Assembly (NCBI GenBank): GCA_028685295.1
Contig: JAQUEL010000012.1
Coordinates: 1 to 32,394, forward strand
Reading direction: 5' to 3'
DNA: 32,394 bases
DNA from: a bacterium
Lineage (GTDB): Bacteria; UBP13; UBA5359
A program made the translations under genes and the position numbers. Positions 8,951-18,670 of the stretch are shown here, piece after piece. A model generated the notes under the pieces. That model was not told the DNA's origin. It did not search any database and was given only the letters and a program-made list of their open reading frames with translations. Positions within the stretch are counted from its first letter, which is position 1, and each line of letters begins with the position of its first letter.

Positions 8951-9853
8951 TTACAACCCGAAATCAATGTTCGCCTTCTTGAGGGAGGCTACACCGATAA
9001 CCGTATCTGCTGCGCCGTAATAAACGTAGTATTCGTCTCCCATATCGACGGCGCCACAACTAAAGACCACGTTGGGAACAAAACCTTGCTTCTCCCATGG
9101 CAGCTTCGGTTCCAAGATAGGCTCAGGATAGATAGCCAAAACGTTGCCGGGATCGTTTTCATCGAGCAGGGCCGCTCCAAGACGGTAGATGTTGTTCTCA
9201 TCTACGCCGTGAAAGATGATCAGCCAGCCTTGATCGATCTTTATCGGCGGAGCGCCGGCACCTATGCGAGACGACATCCAGGTATTCGGTTGGACATCGA
9301 TAATTTTGCGATGATTGCCCCAGTTGCTCAGAGTGCCGGAATTGGCCAGCCATATAGCGGGAGGACGCCGATGCAACATGAAATATTTGCCGCCGATCTT
9401 TTCCGGGAAGAGCGCTCCATCCTTATTGGCCTCATCCAGGACGATACCTTTGCGCTCCCACTGCACGAAGTTTCTTGTGCTGGCCATAGCCAGGCGGAAA
9501 TTATCGTGAGAGGCGAAGCCGCCGAAAGCAGTATAGACCATGTAAAACTCATCACCTATTTGCGTGATGCGTGGGTCCTCGCATCCCCAGGCTTCCTCCG
9601 GCCCACCGCCCTGAAAAACAGGCTTATCAAAGCGGTAGAAGCTGATGCCGTCGTGGCTGACGGCATATCCAATGCTGGAGACATATTTCTCCTCGCAGCT
9701 GAAGGCCTTACAGGCCTTGTCCGTTGCTCGGTACAACATATGTATAAGATCGTTATCTTTGGCTACAGCGGCGTTAAAAACAGCTGCAGCCTCCCAGGTA
9801 TGGATCGGGTTAGGGGTGAGAATAGGTTGATCTGTTAACCTCTGAAGCTTCAT
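8951..9853 (-). CDS. Glycoside hydrolase family 130 protein (beta-mannoside phosphorylase-like)
   Basis: 300 aa; 'WGCEDPRITQIGDEFYMVYTAF', 'KDGALFPEKIGGKYFMLHRRPP', 'GWLIIFHGVDENNIYRLGAALLDENDPGNVL'. Confidence 0.9.
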   Translation of the reverse strand: MKLQRLTDQPILTPNPIHTWEAAAVFNAAVAKDNDLIHMLYRATDKACKAFSCEEKYVSSIGYAVSHDGISFYRFDKPVFQGGGPEEAWGCEDPRITQIGDEFYMVYTAFGGFASHDNFRLAMASTRNFVQWERKGIVLDEANKDGALFPEKIGGKYFMLHRRPPAIWLANSGTLSNWGNHRKIIDVQPNTWMSSRIGAGAPPIKIDQGWLIIFHGVDENNIYRLGAALLDENDPGNVLAIYPEPILEPKLPWEKQGFVPNVVFSCGAVDMGDEYYVYYGAADTVIGVASLKKANIDFGL

Positions 9854-10015
9854 ACGCTAGCTGCCACCTTATCAAAATAGCTGTAATAGTTATACCTAAA
9901 ATATCGAATGTAGTAACATATTATATAGTTATCCATAATCTACACCATTAATGGTATATATTCAAGGACAATCAGGGGCTTGCCCTATCGCTAAAACAAC
10001 AGTATTATTATCTGT

Positions 10016-13000
10016 ATGAGTAGCAAGAATCAGACCATTAATTCGCATAGTGTGGAGGGGAGCTTGAGGGCCCCCTCTCAGTTTGTACATTTGCATTGTC
10101 ACAGCGAATATTCGCTTCTGGATGGAGCCAGCCGGCTTAAGGACCTGGCTGCCCGAGCGGCCGAATTGAAAATGCCTGCCCTGGCACTTACGGACCATGG
10201 CAGCATGTATGGAGCGGTGGATTTCTATAAGGCTTGTAAGGATGTCGGTGTTAAGCCTATTATAGGATGCGAAGTCTATGTCGCACCGCGCACTCGTCAC
10301 GATAAATCCCCCGGCCTGGATGCCGCCAATCATCATTTATTGCTGCTGGCCAAGGACGATGAGGGATATCGCAATCTTATAAAATTAGTTTCCGTCGGCT
10401 GGCTGGAAGGTTTTTATTATAAGCCGCGCATAGATAAGGATTTATTGTCACAGCATTGCAAGGGTCTGGTGGCTGCCAGCGCCTGTTTGGCCGGGGAGAT
10501 CCCCGAATTACTATTGCAGGATAACATCGATCAGGCCGCTGAAGCGGCCGGTTTTTACCATGATCTTTTTAGCGAGGATTTCTATCTGGAACTTCACGAT
10601 CATAATCTGGCCGAGGAACGCAAGGTTCTGCCCGGATTGATCGAACTATCAAGGCGTTTGGGTATACCGATGGTGGCAGCGAATGACAGCCACTATACTC
10701 GCTTAGAGGATGCGGGAGCGCACGATATCCTGCTCTGCATACAGACGGGCAAGACGGTCAACGATCCCGGCAGGCTGCGGTTTGGCACCCAGGAGTTTTA
10801 CTTCAAATCGGCCGGCGAGATGGCTGCTCTATTCGGAGAGATCCCCGGGGCGTTATCGAACACCCTTGAGATAGCCGAGAAGTGCAATTTTAACATGGAT
10901 ATGAAGAGTATCCATCTGCCTCAGTATAATACGCCTGACGGTATTCCTCAGAAGGAGTATCTGCGCCGTCTTTGCCTGGAGGGATTGGAAAAGCGCTATA
11001 ATCCTGTGACATCAGAGGTACGGCAGCGTCTGGAGTATGAATTATCTGTTATCTCTCAGATGGGCTTTCCTTCTTATTTTCTGATAGTCTGGGATTTTAT
11101 CAAGTATGCCAGAGAACAGGGTATAGCGGTGGGGCCTGGGCGGGGTTCTGCCGGTGGTAGCCTGGTAGCTTATTCTTTGGGAATAACTAATATCGATCCT
11201 CTGCGTTATAACCTGCTTTTCGAGCGTATGCTCAATCCTGAAAGAGTGGATATGCCCGATATAGACACTGATTTCTGTTATGAAAGACGTGACGAAGTTA
11301 TTCAATATGTGACTGAAAAATACGGTCAGGACAGAGTTGCTCAGATAATCACTTTTGGAACCATGAAAGCCCGGGCTGCCGTCAGGGATGTAGGCCGGGC
11401 AATGGATATCCCTTATGCAGATGTAGATCGTATCGCTAAGATGATCCCTTTCGGAGAGACATTAAAGGCTGCGTTGGAGCTTTCTCCCGAGCTGAAGGAT
11501 TACTACAATACCAATCCCATCGGACGCGATCTGATAGATGCCGCCATAGCGCTGGAAGGTTTGAGCCGACATGCTTCTACTCATGCCGCCGGAGTAGTTA
11601 TAGCCAATGAACCTTTATCGGATTATGCGCCGTTGCAGCGTCTGGGGGAGAGTGATGTCACAACTCAGTATTCCATGGATGCCTTGAAAAAGATAGGCTT
11701 GTTGAAGATGGATTTTCTGGGGCTGAGAACCCTGACGGTTATCAACAATGCTCTGAACCTTATTGCAGAGACAAGCGGGAAGAGCGTAGACCTGGATAAT
11801 CTGCCGCTTGATGATGCCGCTGTCTATGCTACTATCTCAGAAGGTCAATGCATTGGCCTGTTCCAGATGGAAAGTGCCGGCATGAGGAATCTCTGCCGGG
11901 AGATCAGGCCGGACTGCATAGACGATATTATTGCTTTGATCGCTCTTTATCGTCCGGGTCCGCTTGGCAGCGGCACGCCGCTCTTTGCCGCCAGGAAGAG
12001 AGGCGAGCAGGCGGTGGAATACCTGCATCCCATGCTGGGGCCGATACTTAAAGAAACCTACGGCGTCATAGTCTATCAGGAGCAGGTTATGCAGATAGCT
12101 AATGAGCTGGCCGGCTTCTCGCTGGGACAGGCTGACCTGTTGCGTCGGGCTATGGCTAAGAAGAATTTCCAGGTTATGGATAAGCAGAGAGGTATCTTTA
12201 TAGATGGCTGCCGGGAGCGGGGCATCGATGGCAAGACAGCCGACGCCATCTTCGACCAGATCGCCTTCTTTGCCGAATACGGCTTCAATAAGAGCCACTC
12301 CACCGCCTATGGCATTATTACCTACCAGACAGCTTATCTGAAATGCCACTATCCGGTAGAGTTTATGGCCGCTTTACTATCCAGTGAAATGAGCAGCGAG
12401 GATAAGCTCTCTCTCTACATCGAGGAGAGCCGGCGCCTGGGCCTGGAAGTCTTGCCGCCGGATATCAACCGCAGCCAGTGGGGCTTTAGCGTAGAAAACG
12501 GATGCATACGCTTGGGCCTGGGGGCGGTAAAGAATGTTGGGCGAGGTTCGGTTGATGCTATTATCGAAGCGCGCCGACAGGAAGCTTTCAGCGATATTTT
12601 CGATCTTTGCTGCAGAGTGGACGGTAGATTACTGAACAAACAAGTACTGGAAAGCCTTATCCGTTGCGGTGCCTGCGATGGCCTGGAAGGTCATAGGGGG
12701 CAGTTGCTGGCTGTTGCTGATACGGCCATGGATTACGGGCAGCGGCGCCAACAGGAAGCTCAATCAGGCCAGACATCCCTATTCGATCTTTTGGGTGGAG
12801 ATACAACCCGGGATATCGTCAAGCCGGAGATACCCCATGTTCCCGAACTCGAGCATAATATAATGCTGGATATGGAGCGGGATGTGCTGGGCCTGTATAT
12901 ATCCGATCATCCGTTGCGCCATCTTCAGGACGAGATAGAAAAAATAACTTCATTAAATATTGAGAGTCTTGATATGCTCCAGAATAAGGATGAGGTCACT

Positions 13001-13612
13001 GTTGTGGGGATGGTCTCTTCCGTCAAGCCTATTATCACCCGTAACAATAAAGCTATGGCCTTTGTTCAGATGGAGGATCTCACCGGAAAGCTGGAGCTTA
13101 TAGTCTTCTCCGAGACCTATGAGAAATGTCGTCCCTGCCTTAGCAAGGATGCTGTTCTGGTAGCCAGAGGAAAGATAAGCCGAAAATCATCTAGAAAAGG
13201 TGCCGCAGAGACAGAGGAAGAAGAGGTCGAGGAGATCAAGATAATATGCGAGGAGGTCTCGCCGCTGGCGGAAACATTAGCCGGGATGGTGCCCGATTTG
13301 CATATCAGACCTGGGCGCAAGGCCACTCAGGAAATGCTGGCCGGTATCAAAGAAGTGCTAGCGCTTCATCCTGGGCCGATAGCAGTCTACTTACATCTGC
13401 AGAATGGAGAATCGGTTACGATAGCTCTTGGCGATGCTTATAAGGTAGCTGATAAGCAGATTGTTGTAGAAAAATTGAAACAATTGTTGCCGGGCGGTGC
13501 TGTTTGGCTGGAAGGGAGAAAGACGAATGGGAATAAGGGAAGAAGCTCTGAAGCTGCATCTGGAGCACAAAGGAAAGATAGAGGTTACCAGCAAGGTCTC
13601 GGTGGAGAATAA
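10016..13612 (+). CDS. dnaE: DNA polymerase III subunit alpha (DnaE)
   Basis: 1198 aa; PHP N-term 'HLHCHSEYSLLDGASRLKDL', 'GPGRGSAGGSLVAYSLGITNIDPLRYNLLFERMLNPERVDMPDIDTDF', 'EYGFNKSHSTAYGIITYQTAYLK', C-terminal OB-fold. Confidence 0.98.
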   Translation: MSSKNQTINSHSVEGSLRAPSQFVHLHCHSEYSLLDGASRLKDLAARAAELKMPALALTDHGSMYGAVDFYKACKDVGVKPIIGCEVYVAPRTRHDKSPGLDAANHHLLLLAKDDEGYRNLIKLVSVGWLEGFYYKPRIDKDLLSQHCKGLVAASACLAGEIPELLLQDNIDQAAEAAGFYHDLFSEDFYLELHDHNLAEERKVLPGLIELSRRLGIPMVAANDSHYTRLEDAGAHDILLCIQTGKTVNDPGRLRFGTQEFYFKSAGEMAALFGEIPGALSNTLEIAEKCNFNMDMKSIHLPQYNTPDGIPQKEYLRRLCLEGLEKRYNPVTSEVRQRLEYELSVISQMGFPSYFLIVWDFIKYAREQGIAVGPGRGSAGGSLVAYSLGITNIDPLRYNLLFERMLNPERVDMPDIDTDFCYERRDEVIQYVTEKYGQDRVAQIITFGTMKARAAVRDVGRAMDIPYADVDRIAKMIPFGETLKAALELSPELKDYYNTNPIGRDLIDAAIALEGLSRHASTHAAGVVIANEPLSDYAPLQRLGESDVTTQYSMDALKKIGLLKMDFLGLRTLTVINNALNLIAETSGKSVDLDNLPLDDAAVYATISEGQCIGLFQMESAGMRNLCREIRPDCIDDIIALIALYRPGPLGSGTPLFAARKRGEQAVEYLHPMLGPILKETYGVIVYQEQVMQIANELAGFSLGQADLLRRAMAKKNFQVMDKQRGIFIDGCRERGIDGKTADAIFDQIAFFAEYGFNKSHSTAYGIITYQTAYLKCHYPVEFMAALLSSEMSSEDKLSLYIEESRRLGLEVLPPDINRSQWGFSVENGCIRLGLGAVKNVGRGSVDAIIEARRQEAFSDIFDLCCRVDGRLLNKQVLESLIRCGACDGLEGHRGQLLAVADTAMDYGQRRQQEAQSGQTSLFDLLGGDTTRDIVKPEIPHVPELEHNIMLDMERDVLGLYISDHPLRHLQDEIEKITSLNIESLDMLQNKDEVTVVGMVSSVKPIITRNNKAMAFVQMEDLTGKLELIVFSETYEKCRPCLSKDAVLVARGKISRKSSRKGAAETEEEEVEEIKIICEEVSPLAETLAGMVPDLHIRPGRKATQEMLAGIKEVLALHPGPIAVYLHLQNGESVTIALGDAYKVADKQIVVEKLKQLLPGGAVWLEGRKTNGNKGRSSEAASGAQRKDRGYQQGLGGE

Positions 13613-14699
13613 TCATGATCTGAGCCTGGCATATACGCCGGGCGTAGCTGATGCCTGTATGGAAATTCACCACCATCCGGATAGAGTCTGGGATTATACG
13701 GCCAGAGGGAATCTGGTGGCGGTGGTTACGGATGGCACGGCGGTGCTAGGCCTAGGAAAGATAGGTCCGGAAGCCGGTATGCCGGTTATGGAAGGTAAAG
13801 CAGTGCTCTTCAAAGCTTTCGGCAATGTGGATGCCTTTCCGATATGCCTTAATGCCGAAAATCCGGATTCCATCATTGAAACCGTTGAAGCCATAGCCCC
13901 TACTTTTGGAGGCATAAATCTCGAAGATATAGCGGCCCCAGAGTGTTTTTATATAGAGGATGAGCTTAAAAAACGGCTGGATATTCCTGTTTTTCACGAT
14001 GATCAGCATGGCACGGCTGTAGTAGTGCTGGCCGGGCTTATCAATGCCTTAAAGATAACCGGCAAGGAGATAGGGGAGTTACGAGTTTTAATGAATGGTG
14101 CGGGGGCGGCCGGTACAGCTATCTCACGTTATCTATTGGCGGCCGGAGTTCATGATATAGTGATATGCGATACCAGAGGAGCTCTCTATGCAGGACGCCC
14201 CGGCAACAACAGCTTCAAGGAGAAGCTGGCTGGGGAGACTAATAGAGAGGGTCTAAAAGGGGATCTGGAAGAGATCATTGAGGGCATGGACCTCTTTATC
14301 GGGGTCTCTGTAGCTGGAGTTCTGAAGCCGGATATGGTCAGGCGTATGGCTGATGACCCCATTATCTTTGCTATGGCCAATCCGGTACCGGAGATAACAC
14401 CGGATGAAGCCCGGGCTGCCGGGGCATCGGTAATAGGTACCGGTCGCTCTGATTATCCAAACCAGATCAATAATGTGTTGGCTTTCCCGGGTATCTTTCG
14501 CGGCGCTTTGGATGTCAGGGCCAGGGAGATAAACCATGTCATGAAGATGGCCGCCTCGGAAGCCATAGCCGGCCTGGTGAAACCGAAGGAGCTGAATTCC
14601 GACTATATCATCCCCGAAGCCTTTGACAAGCGTGTAGGGCCGGCTGTAGCCGAAGCTGTGGCGTGTGCAGCCAGGAAGAGCAATGTAGCCCGCCTCTGA
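13527..14699 (+). CDS. NAD(P)-dependent malic enzyme
   Basis: 'LAYTPGVADAC', 'VAVVTDGTAVLGLGKIGPEAGMPVMEGKAVLFK', 'DDQHGTAVVVLAGLINALK', 'ANPVPEITPDEA'. ATG at 13527 fits the conserved N-terminus. Confidence 0.95.
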   Translation: MGIREEALKLHLEHKGKIEVTSKVSVENNHDLSLAYTPGVADACMEIHHHPDRVWDYTARGNLVAVVTDGTAVLGLGKIGPEAGMPVMEGKAVLFKAFGNVDAFPICLNAENPDSIIETVEAIAPTFGGINLEDIAAPECFYIEDELKKRLDIPVFHDDQHGTAVVVLAGLINALKITGKEIGELRVLMNGAGAAGTAISRYLLAAGVHDIVICDTRGALYAGRPGNNSFKEKLAGETNREGLKGDLEEIIEGMDLFIGVSVAGVLKPDMVRRMADDPIIFAMANPVPEITPDEARAAGASVIGTGRSDYPNQINNVLAFPGIFRGALDVRAREINHVMKMAASEAIAGLVKPKELNSDYIIPEAFDKRVGPAVAEAVACAARKSNVARL

Positions 14700-14840
14700 A
14701 AGCGGCAACTAACTGTTGCTTTTACAGCTCGAGTTCTTTCCGGACATCTTCCCATGGCGACCAGCACCTCTATCCAGCTTATGATGCTTTTATGCAATCT
14801 GTAAAGGGAAAGAGGAGCTTTTTCAATGATGTCGAATAAT

Positions 14841-14852
14841 ATTGTATACAAT
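14841..14852. promoter_or_regulatory. Putative GntR operator, perfect 12-bp palindrome ATTGTATACAAT
   Basis: Self-complementary 12-mer upstream of the GntR gene; TGTATACAAT recurs upstream of larA. Confidence 0.65.
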
Positions 14853-14877
14853 GCACAATTCAAGCTAGGTGGTCGTC

Positions 14878-15549
14878 ATGTCATTTAATCTGTCGCAAAT
14901 AGAGCATGCCAATATAGATCATAGAATATACGAGATCATAACAGAGCAGATCCTCACCGGGAAGCTGGCTCCCGGAGCCCGTCTTACTGAAGAGGAGATA
15001 GCACGGCAATTGGGTGTCAGCCGGACGCCGGTCAGAGAAGCCATGAAGTCTCTGGCCAAAGATGAACTGGTGGAGCTTATTCCTCGGAAAGGCATGTATG
15101 TCAAGAAACTGGAGTTGCAGGATGTAGTGGAGATTTACGATATCAGAGCCGTTCTGGAGGAACTGGCCGTAACTCTGGCAACGCTGCGGATACCGGAGGC
15201 CGTTATCAAGGAATTCAGGGTCAGAGCCGGAAAGAGCCGTCAGGAGATAATATCAGGCCGTAATGAAGAAAGCCATGCTTTCGACCGGGAATTTCACTAC
15301 TGTATTGCCGAGCATTCCGGCAACAAGCGCCTAGCTGCAACCATAGAATCTCTGGGTAACATGGTTAATTTTTTCAGGATTACTGTTATAGCCAGAGATG
15401 ATAAACAGATCAGACAGGCGCTTGAAGAGCATATACAGATCATAGAGGCCCTTGAAAAGAGAGACGCAACGGCGGCGGCGGAAGCCATGAGGGAGCATAT
15501 TCTCCATACCAGAAGCAATATCATGGAAACTTTGAGAGAGGAGGCCTAA
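14878..15549 (+). CDS. GntR family transcriptional regulator (FCD/FadR subfamily)
   Basis: wHTH 'LAPGARLTEEEIARQLGVSRTPVREAMKSLAKDELVELIPRKGMYV' followed by FCD-like helical domain 'DREFHYCIAEHSGNKRL'. Confidence 0.95.
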   Translation: MSFNLSQIEHANIDHRIYEIITEQILTGKLAPGARLTEEEIARQLGVSRTPVREAMKSLAKDELVELIPRKGMYVKKLELQDVVEIYDIRAVLEELAVTLATLRIPEAVIKEFRVRAGKSRQEIISGRNEESHAFDREFHYCIAEHSGNKRLAATIESLGNMVNFFRITVIARDDKQIRQALEEHIQIIEALEKRDATAAAEAMREHILHTRSNIMETLREEA

Positions 15550-15582
15550 GAACAATATAGACTATATAAGGCGCTATACTAT

Positions 15583-15594
15583 AATGTATACAAT
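15583..15594. promoter_or_regulatory. Second putative GntR operator (AATGTATACAAT), overlapping a TATAAT -10-like element
   Basis: 11/12 identical to the site at 14841; TATAAT at 15580-15585 overlaps it. Confidence 0.55.
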
Positions 15595-15710
15595 CTACAA
15601 TTGCTCGACCTATCTGCAAGTCAGCAGTAGGAATTTGGGAGTATGGCTGATGAAAGCTGCAACAACTGAAGCCGCTGTGAAAAAATACCTTTGAAACAGT
15701 GAGAGGAAAA

Positions 15711-16982
15711 ATGAGAGTAGCGTTAAAATATGGTGACGGCCATTTGATGGTGGATCTGCCTGATACCGGTATCAATGTTATAGAACCCGTATATACCGCC
15801 GGACTATCTGACGAAAGAGACGCCTTTATCAAGGCTGTCAGAGCTCCTTTAGGTTCATTGCCGCTTAGAGAAATGATCTCAGCTGAAGAGAGCGTGGCGA
15901 TAGTAATACCTGATATTACACGGCCTTTTCCCGGTAACAGGGCCATATCCTGGCTGATGGAAGAGATGGGGCATGTGTCGCCTGATCGAATAACGATAAT
16001 CATTGGTACCGGGTCGCATCGAGCCTGTACTCCGGAAGAGATGACGACTATGCTGGGGCGAGAGATAATCAGCCGATATCACGTCGTCAATCACGATGCC
16101 TTCAAACCGGATAAGCTGGACAGTGCCGGTCAACTTCGTGGAGGGCGTCGCATAAGGATGAATCGTGAATATATCCGGGCGGATAAACGTATTCTATTAG
16201 GTTTTGTCGAGCCGCATTTTATGGCCGGATTTTCCGGTGGATACAAAGCCGTTTGTCCGGGGATACTCGGTATAGAGGATATCATATACTTTCACGGAGC
16301 TGAAATGATCGATCATTCTTGTTCCACCTGGGGCGTGCTTGATGGCAATCCTACTCAGAACATGATCAGAGAATGCGGTGCTTTGCAGCCGGCGGATCTT
16401 TGCATCAACGTAACCCTGAACCGTGATCGTCATATCACCGGATTATTTGCCGGGGAACCGATAGCCTGTCATGAAGAAGCCTGCCGTTTTTGTCGTGAAA
16501 GCGCCATGTTATCCGTTCCCGACTATTACGATATAGTGATAACTACCAATGGCGGTTATCCGCTGGATCAGAACCTTTACCAGACGGTAAAAGGCATGTC
16601 GGCAGCCAGCAGGATTGTTCGTTCGGGGGGGCTTATACTATGTGCCGCTGAGTGTCGTGATGGTTTCCCGGATCACGGCAATTTCAAGAGCCTGTTGACA
16701 ACTCATAGCTCTCCGGAAGATTTGTTAGCTCAAGTAAGGGTTTCGAAAGAGGGCATACTCGATCAGTGGGAGGCACAACTGTTGGCAATTATAGCTTCCC
16801 GGGCCCGGATAGCTCTCTATTCCGGCTTGGCGGCATATGAGGTGTCACAGGCATATATGGAAGCGGTTGAGAATATTGAATTACGCCTGGCCGCAGAGCT
16901 GGATAAGCTGGGGGGCAGTGCCTCCATAGCCGTTTTGCCGGAGGGGCCGATGACCATACCTTATATTAAGGAGGAGAACTAA
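15711..16982 (+). CDS. Nickel-dependent lactate racemase (LarA) family protein
   Basis: 'VAIVIPDITRPFP', 'IGTGSHRACTPEEM', 'VEPHFMAGFSGGYKAVCPGILG' (His and putative cofactor-linking Lys), 'NGGYPLDQNLYQTVKGMSAA'. Confidence 0.92.
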   Translation: MRVALKYGDGHLMVDLPDTGINVIEPVYTAGLSDERDAFIKAVRAPLGSLPLREMISAEESVAIVIPDITRPFPGNRAISWLMEEMGHVSPDRITIIIGTGSHRACTPEEMTTMLGREIISRYHVVNHDAFKPDKLDSAGQLRGGRRIRMNREYIRADKRILLGFVEPHFMAGFSGGYKAVCPGILGIEDIIYFHGAEMIDHSCSTWGVLDGNPTQNMIRECGALQPADLCINVTLNRDRHITGLFAGEPIACHEEACRFCRESAMLSVPDYYDIVITTNGGYPLDQNLYQTVKGMSAASRIVRSGGLILCAAECRDGFPDHGNFKSLLTTHSSPEDLLAQVRVSKEGILDQWEAQLLAIIASRARIALYSGLAAYEVSQAYMEAVENIELRLAAELDKLGGSASIAVLPEGPMTIPYIKEEN

Positions 16983-18395
16983 ATGTCAAATATTGAAAAA
17001 TGGATAGAGCGTGCTGAAAGTATCGTGGGAAGCGGAAACGTCTTGACAGCTTTTGAAGATATCGAGTTCTTTTCTCATGACGAATATGCCATGGAGGAAT
17101 TTGCTTGTATGCCTGCAGCTGCTGTTCGCCCCGGCTCAGAAGAGGAAACGGCGGCCATCGTCAGGCTGTGTGCGGAGATGAAAATACCTTTGACTGCCCG
17201 TGGTGGAGGAACGGGTCTCTCTGCCGGGTGCGTCCCTGCTGCAAGAGGAGTTGTGCTCAGTCTGAATAGATTGAATGGCGTTGTGGATGCTGACCCGGAT
17301 AATCATACCATTACCGTCCAGGCGGGCATGGCCCTGCACGATCTTTATCAGCATGTAAAGGAGATGAATCTCTTCTTCCCACCTCATCCGGGAGATGAAG
17401 GAGCTTTTATCGGTGGTGCTGTAGCTGCCAACGCAGGCGGTGCACGCGCCGTCAAGTACGGTACGGTGAAGCGATACGTTATCGGACTTCAGGTTGTTCT
17501 GGCTGACGGCAGAATAGCAAATCTGGGAGGCAAGTTTATTAAATCCAGCTCCGGCTATAATTTGCTGGATCTGATGATCGGCTCAGAAGGTACGCTGGGT
17601 ATAATCACCGGGGTTACAATCTCTCTATTGCCGCCCCCAGGTGTAAGCAAGACTCTGGTAGTTCCATTTGCCGACGTGGCAGAGGCCATTTCCGTTGTAC
17701 CGAAAATACTCAAAGCAGATATCATGCCGTGTGCTGTGGAATTTCTGGAGCACTCCGTAATACGCTGTGCAGAGAGGCTGCTTGACAGAAGCTGGCCGGC
17801 TCGTGATGGGGCAGCCAGCTTGATGCTTATTCTGGATGGGCGCAATGAGGATGAAGTGCTGGGACAGGCAGAGGATCTGGCGGCCATAGTCGAGGCCGGT
17901 GGAGCTCTGGATATGTTGCTAGCAGAGGATGACAGCCGTCAGGCCGATATACTGGAACTGCGCAGCATGCTTTATGAAGCTTTGCGTCCCGGCACGGTGG
18001 AACTCTTTGATATTTGTGTTCCCAGGTCTGAAATAGCCGGACACATCGGTTTTATTCACGAACTGGAGGTTCGGTACGGCATATCGCTTCCCACCTACGG
18101 CCATGCGGCCGACGGCAATGTTCACACCCATTCACTGCGCTGCCGTCTGGATGATGGAATTATCGGTGGAGATCTGCCCGGCTGGCAAGAGATGCATGAG
18201 CAGGTACGACAGGATCTCTTTGCCGATGCTGTTGCCCGCGGCGGAGTGATTTCAGGGGAACATGGCATAGGGCTGGCCAAGAGAGACTATTTGAAAGCGA
18301 TGTCGCCTGCCGCCAATCTCGATCTGATGATCGCCGTCAAAAAAGCGCTTGATCCGGATAATATTCTCAATCCGGGTAAGGTGGTGCTAGTCTGA
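16983..18395 (+). CDS. FAD-binding oxidase, GlcD/D-lactate dehydrogenase family
   Basis: 'LTARGGGTGLSAGCVP', 'GAFIGGAVAANAGGARAVKYG', 'SEGTLGIITGVTISLLP', 'YGHAADGNVHTH', 'ISGEHGIGLAKRDYL', 'DPDNILNPGKV'. Confidence 0.95.
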   Translation: MSNIEKWIERAESIVGSGNVLTAFEDIEFFSHDEYAMEEFACMPAAAVRPGSEEETAAIVRLCAEMKIPLTARGGGTGLSAGCVPAARGVVLSLNRLNGVVDADPDNHTITVQAGMALHDLYQHVKEMNLFFPPHPGDEGAFIGGAVAANAGGARAVKYGTVKRYVIGLQVVLADGRIANLGGKFIKSSSGYNLLDLMIGSEGTLGIITGVTISLLPPPGVSKTLVVPFADVAEAISVVPKILKADIMPCAVEFLEHSVIRCAERLLDRSWPARDGAASLMLILDGRNEDEVLGQAEDLAAIVEAGGALDMLLAEDDSRQADILELRSMLYEALRPGTVELFDICVPRSEIAGHIGFIHELEVRYGISLPTYGHAADGNVHTHSLRCRLDDGIIGGDLPGWQEMHEQVRQDLFADAVARGGVISGEHGIGLAKRDYLKAMSPAANLDLMIAVKKALDPDNILNPGKVVLV

Positions 18396-18670
18396 GGGTG
18401 AAGCGATCCTTCCCGTTTTTAAAATTACCGATAGCGGATAGCTGCCAAAACGAGATGATTTTTTATCTTGCTGCGTGAAATAAGATAACACCTGAGAATT
18501 GATCTTATCCGGTAACCTCTAAATGGCTGAGCGAGGCCACCGCTCGCAGCAGAAATAACATGCACGTGGCAGGTAGAGATACAAGCATACGAACTCAGTA
18601 TTGACAAGCGCATATCGGCCCGATATCTTTAATAGCAGTGGATAGTACATGGAACATGGGAGCATCGTAA

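Noticed and set aside
8741-9838. 365-aa plus-strand ORF antisense to GH130
   Set aside because: Covers the whole minus-strand GH130 gene, which has clear family motifs; the antisense translation shows no recognisable domain.
11837-12349. 170-aa minus-strand ORF in dnaE
   Set aside because: Antisense to conserved polymerase core; no independent support.
10016-13612. Intein in DnaE
   Set aside because: Conserved polymerase motifs are contiguous; length of 1198 aa is normal; no splicing motifs.
14253-14708. 151-aa minus-strand ORF in the malic enzyme gene
   Set aside because: Antisense to a clear malic enzyme; no domain signal.
18500-18560. Possible tRNA or structured RNA near the GAGCG...CGCTC stem
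   Set aside because: Only a 5-bp stem; no T-loop/anticodon arrangement or CCA-like end could be built.
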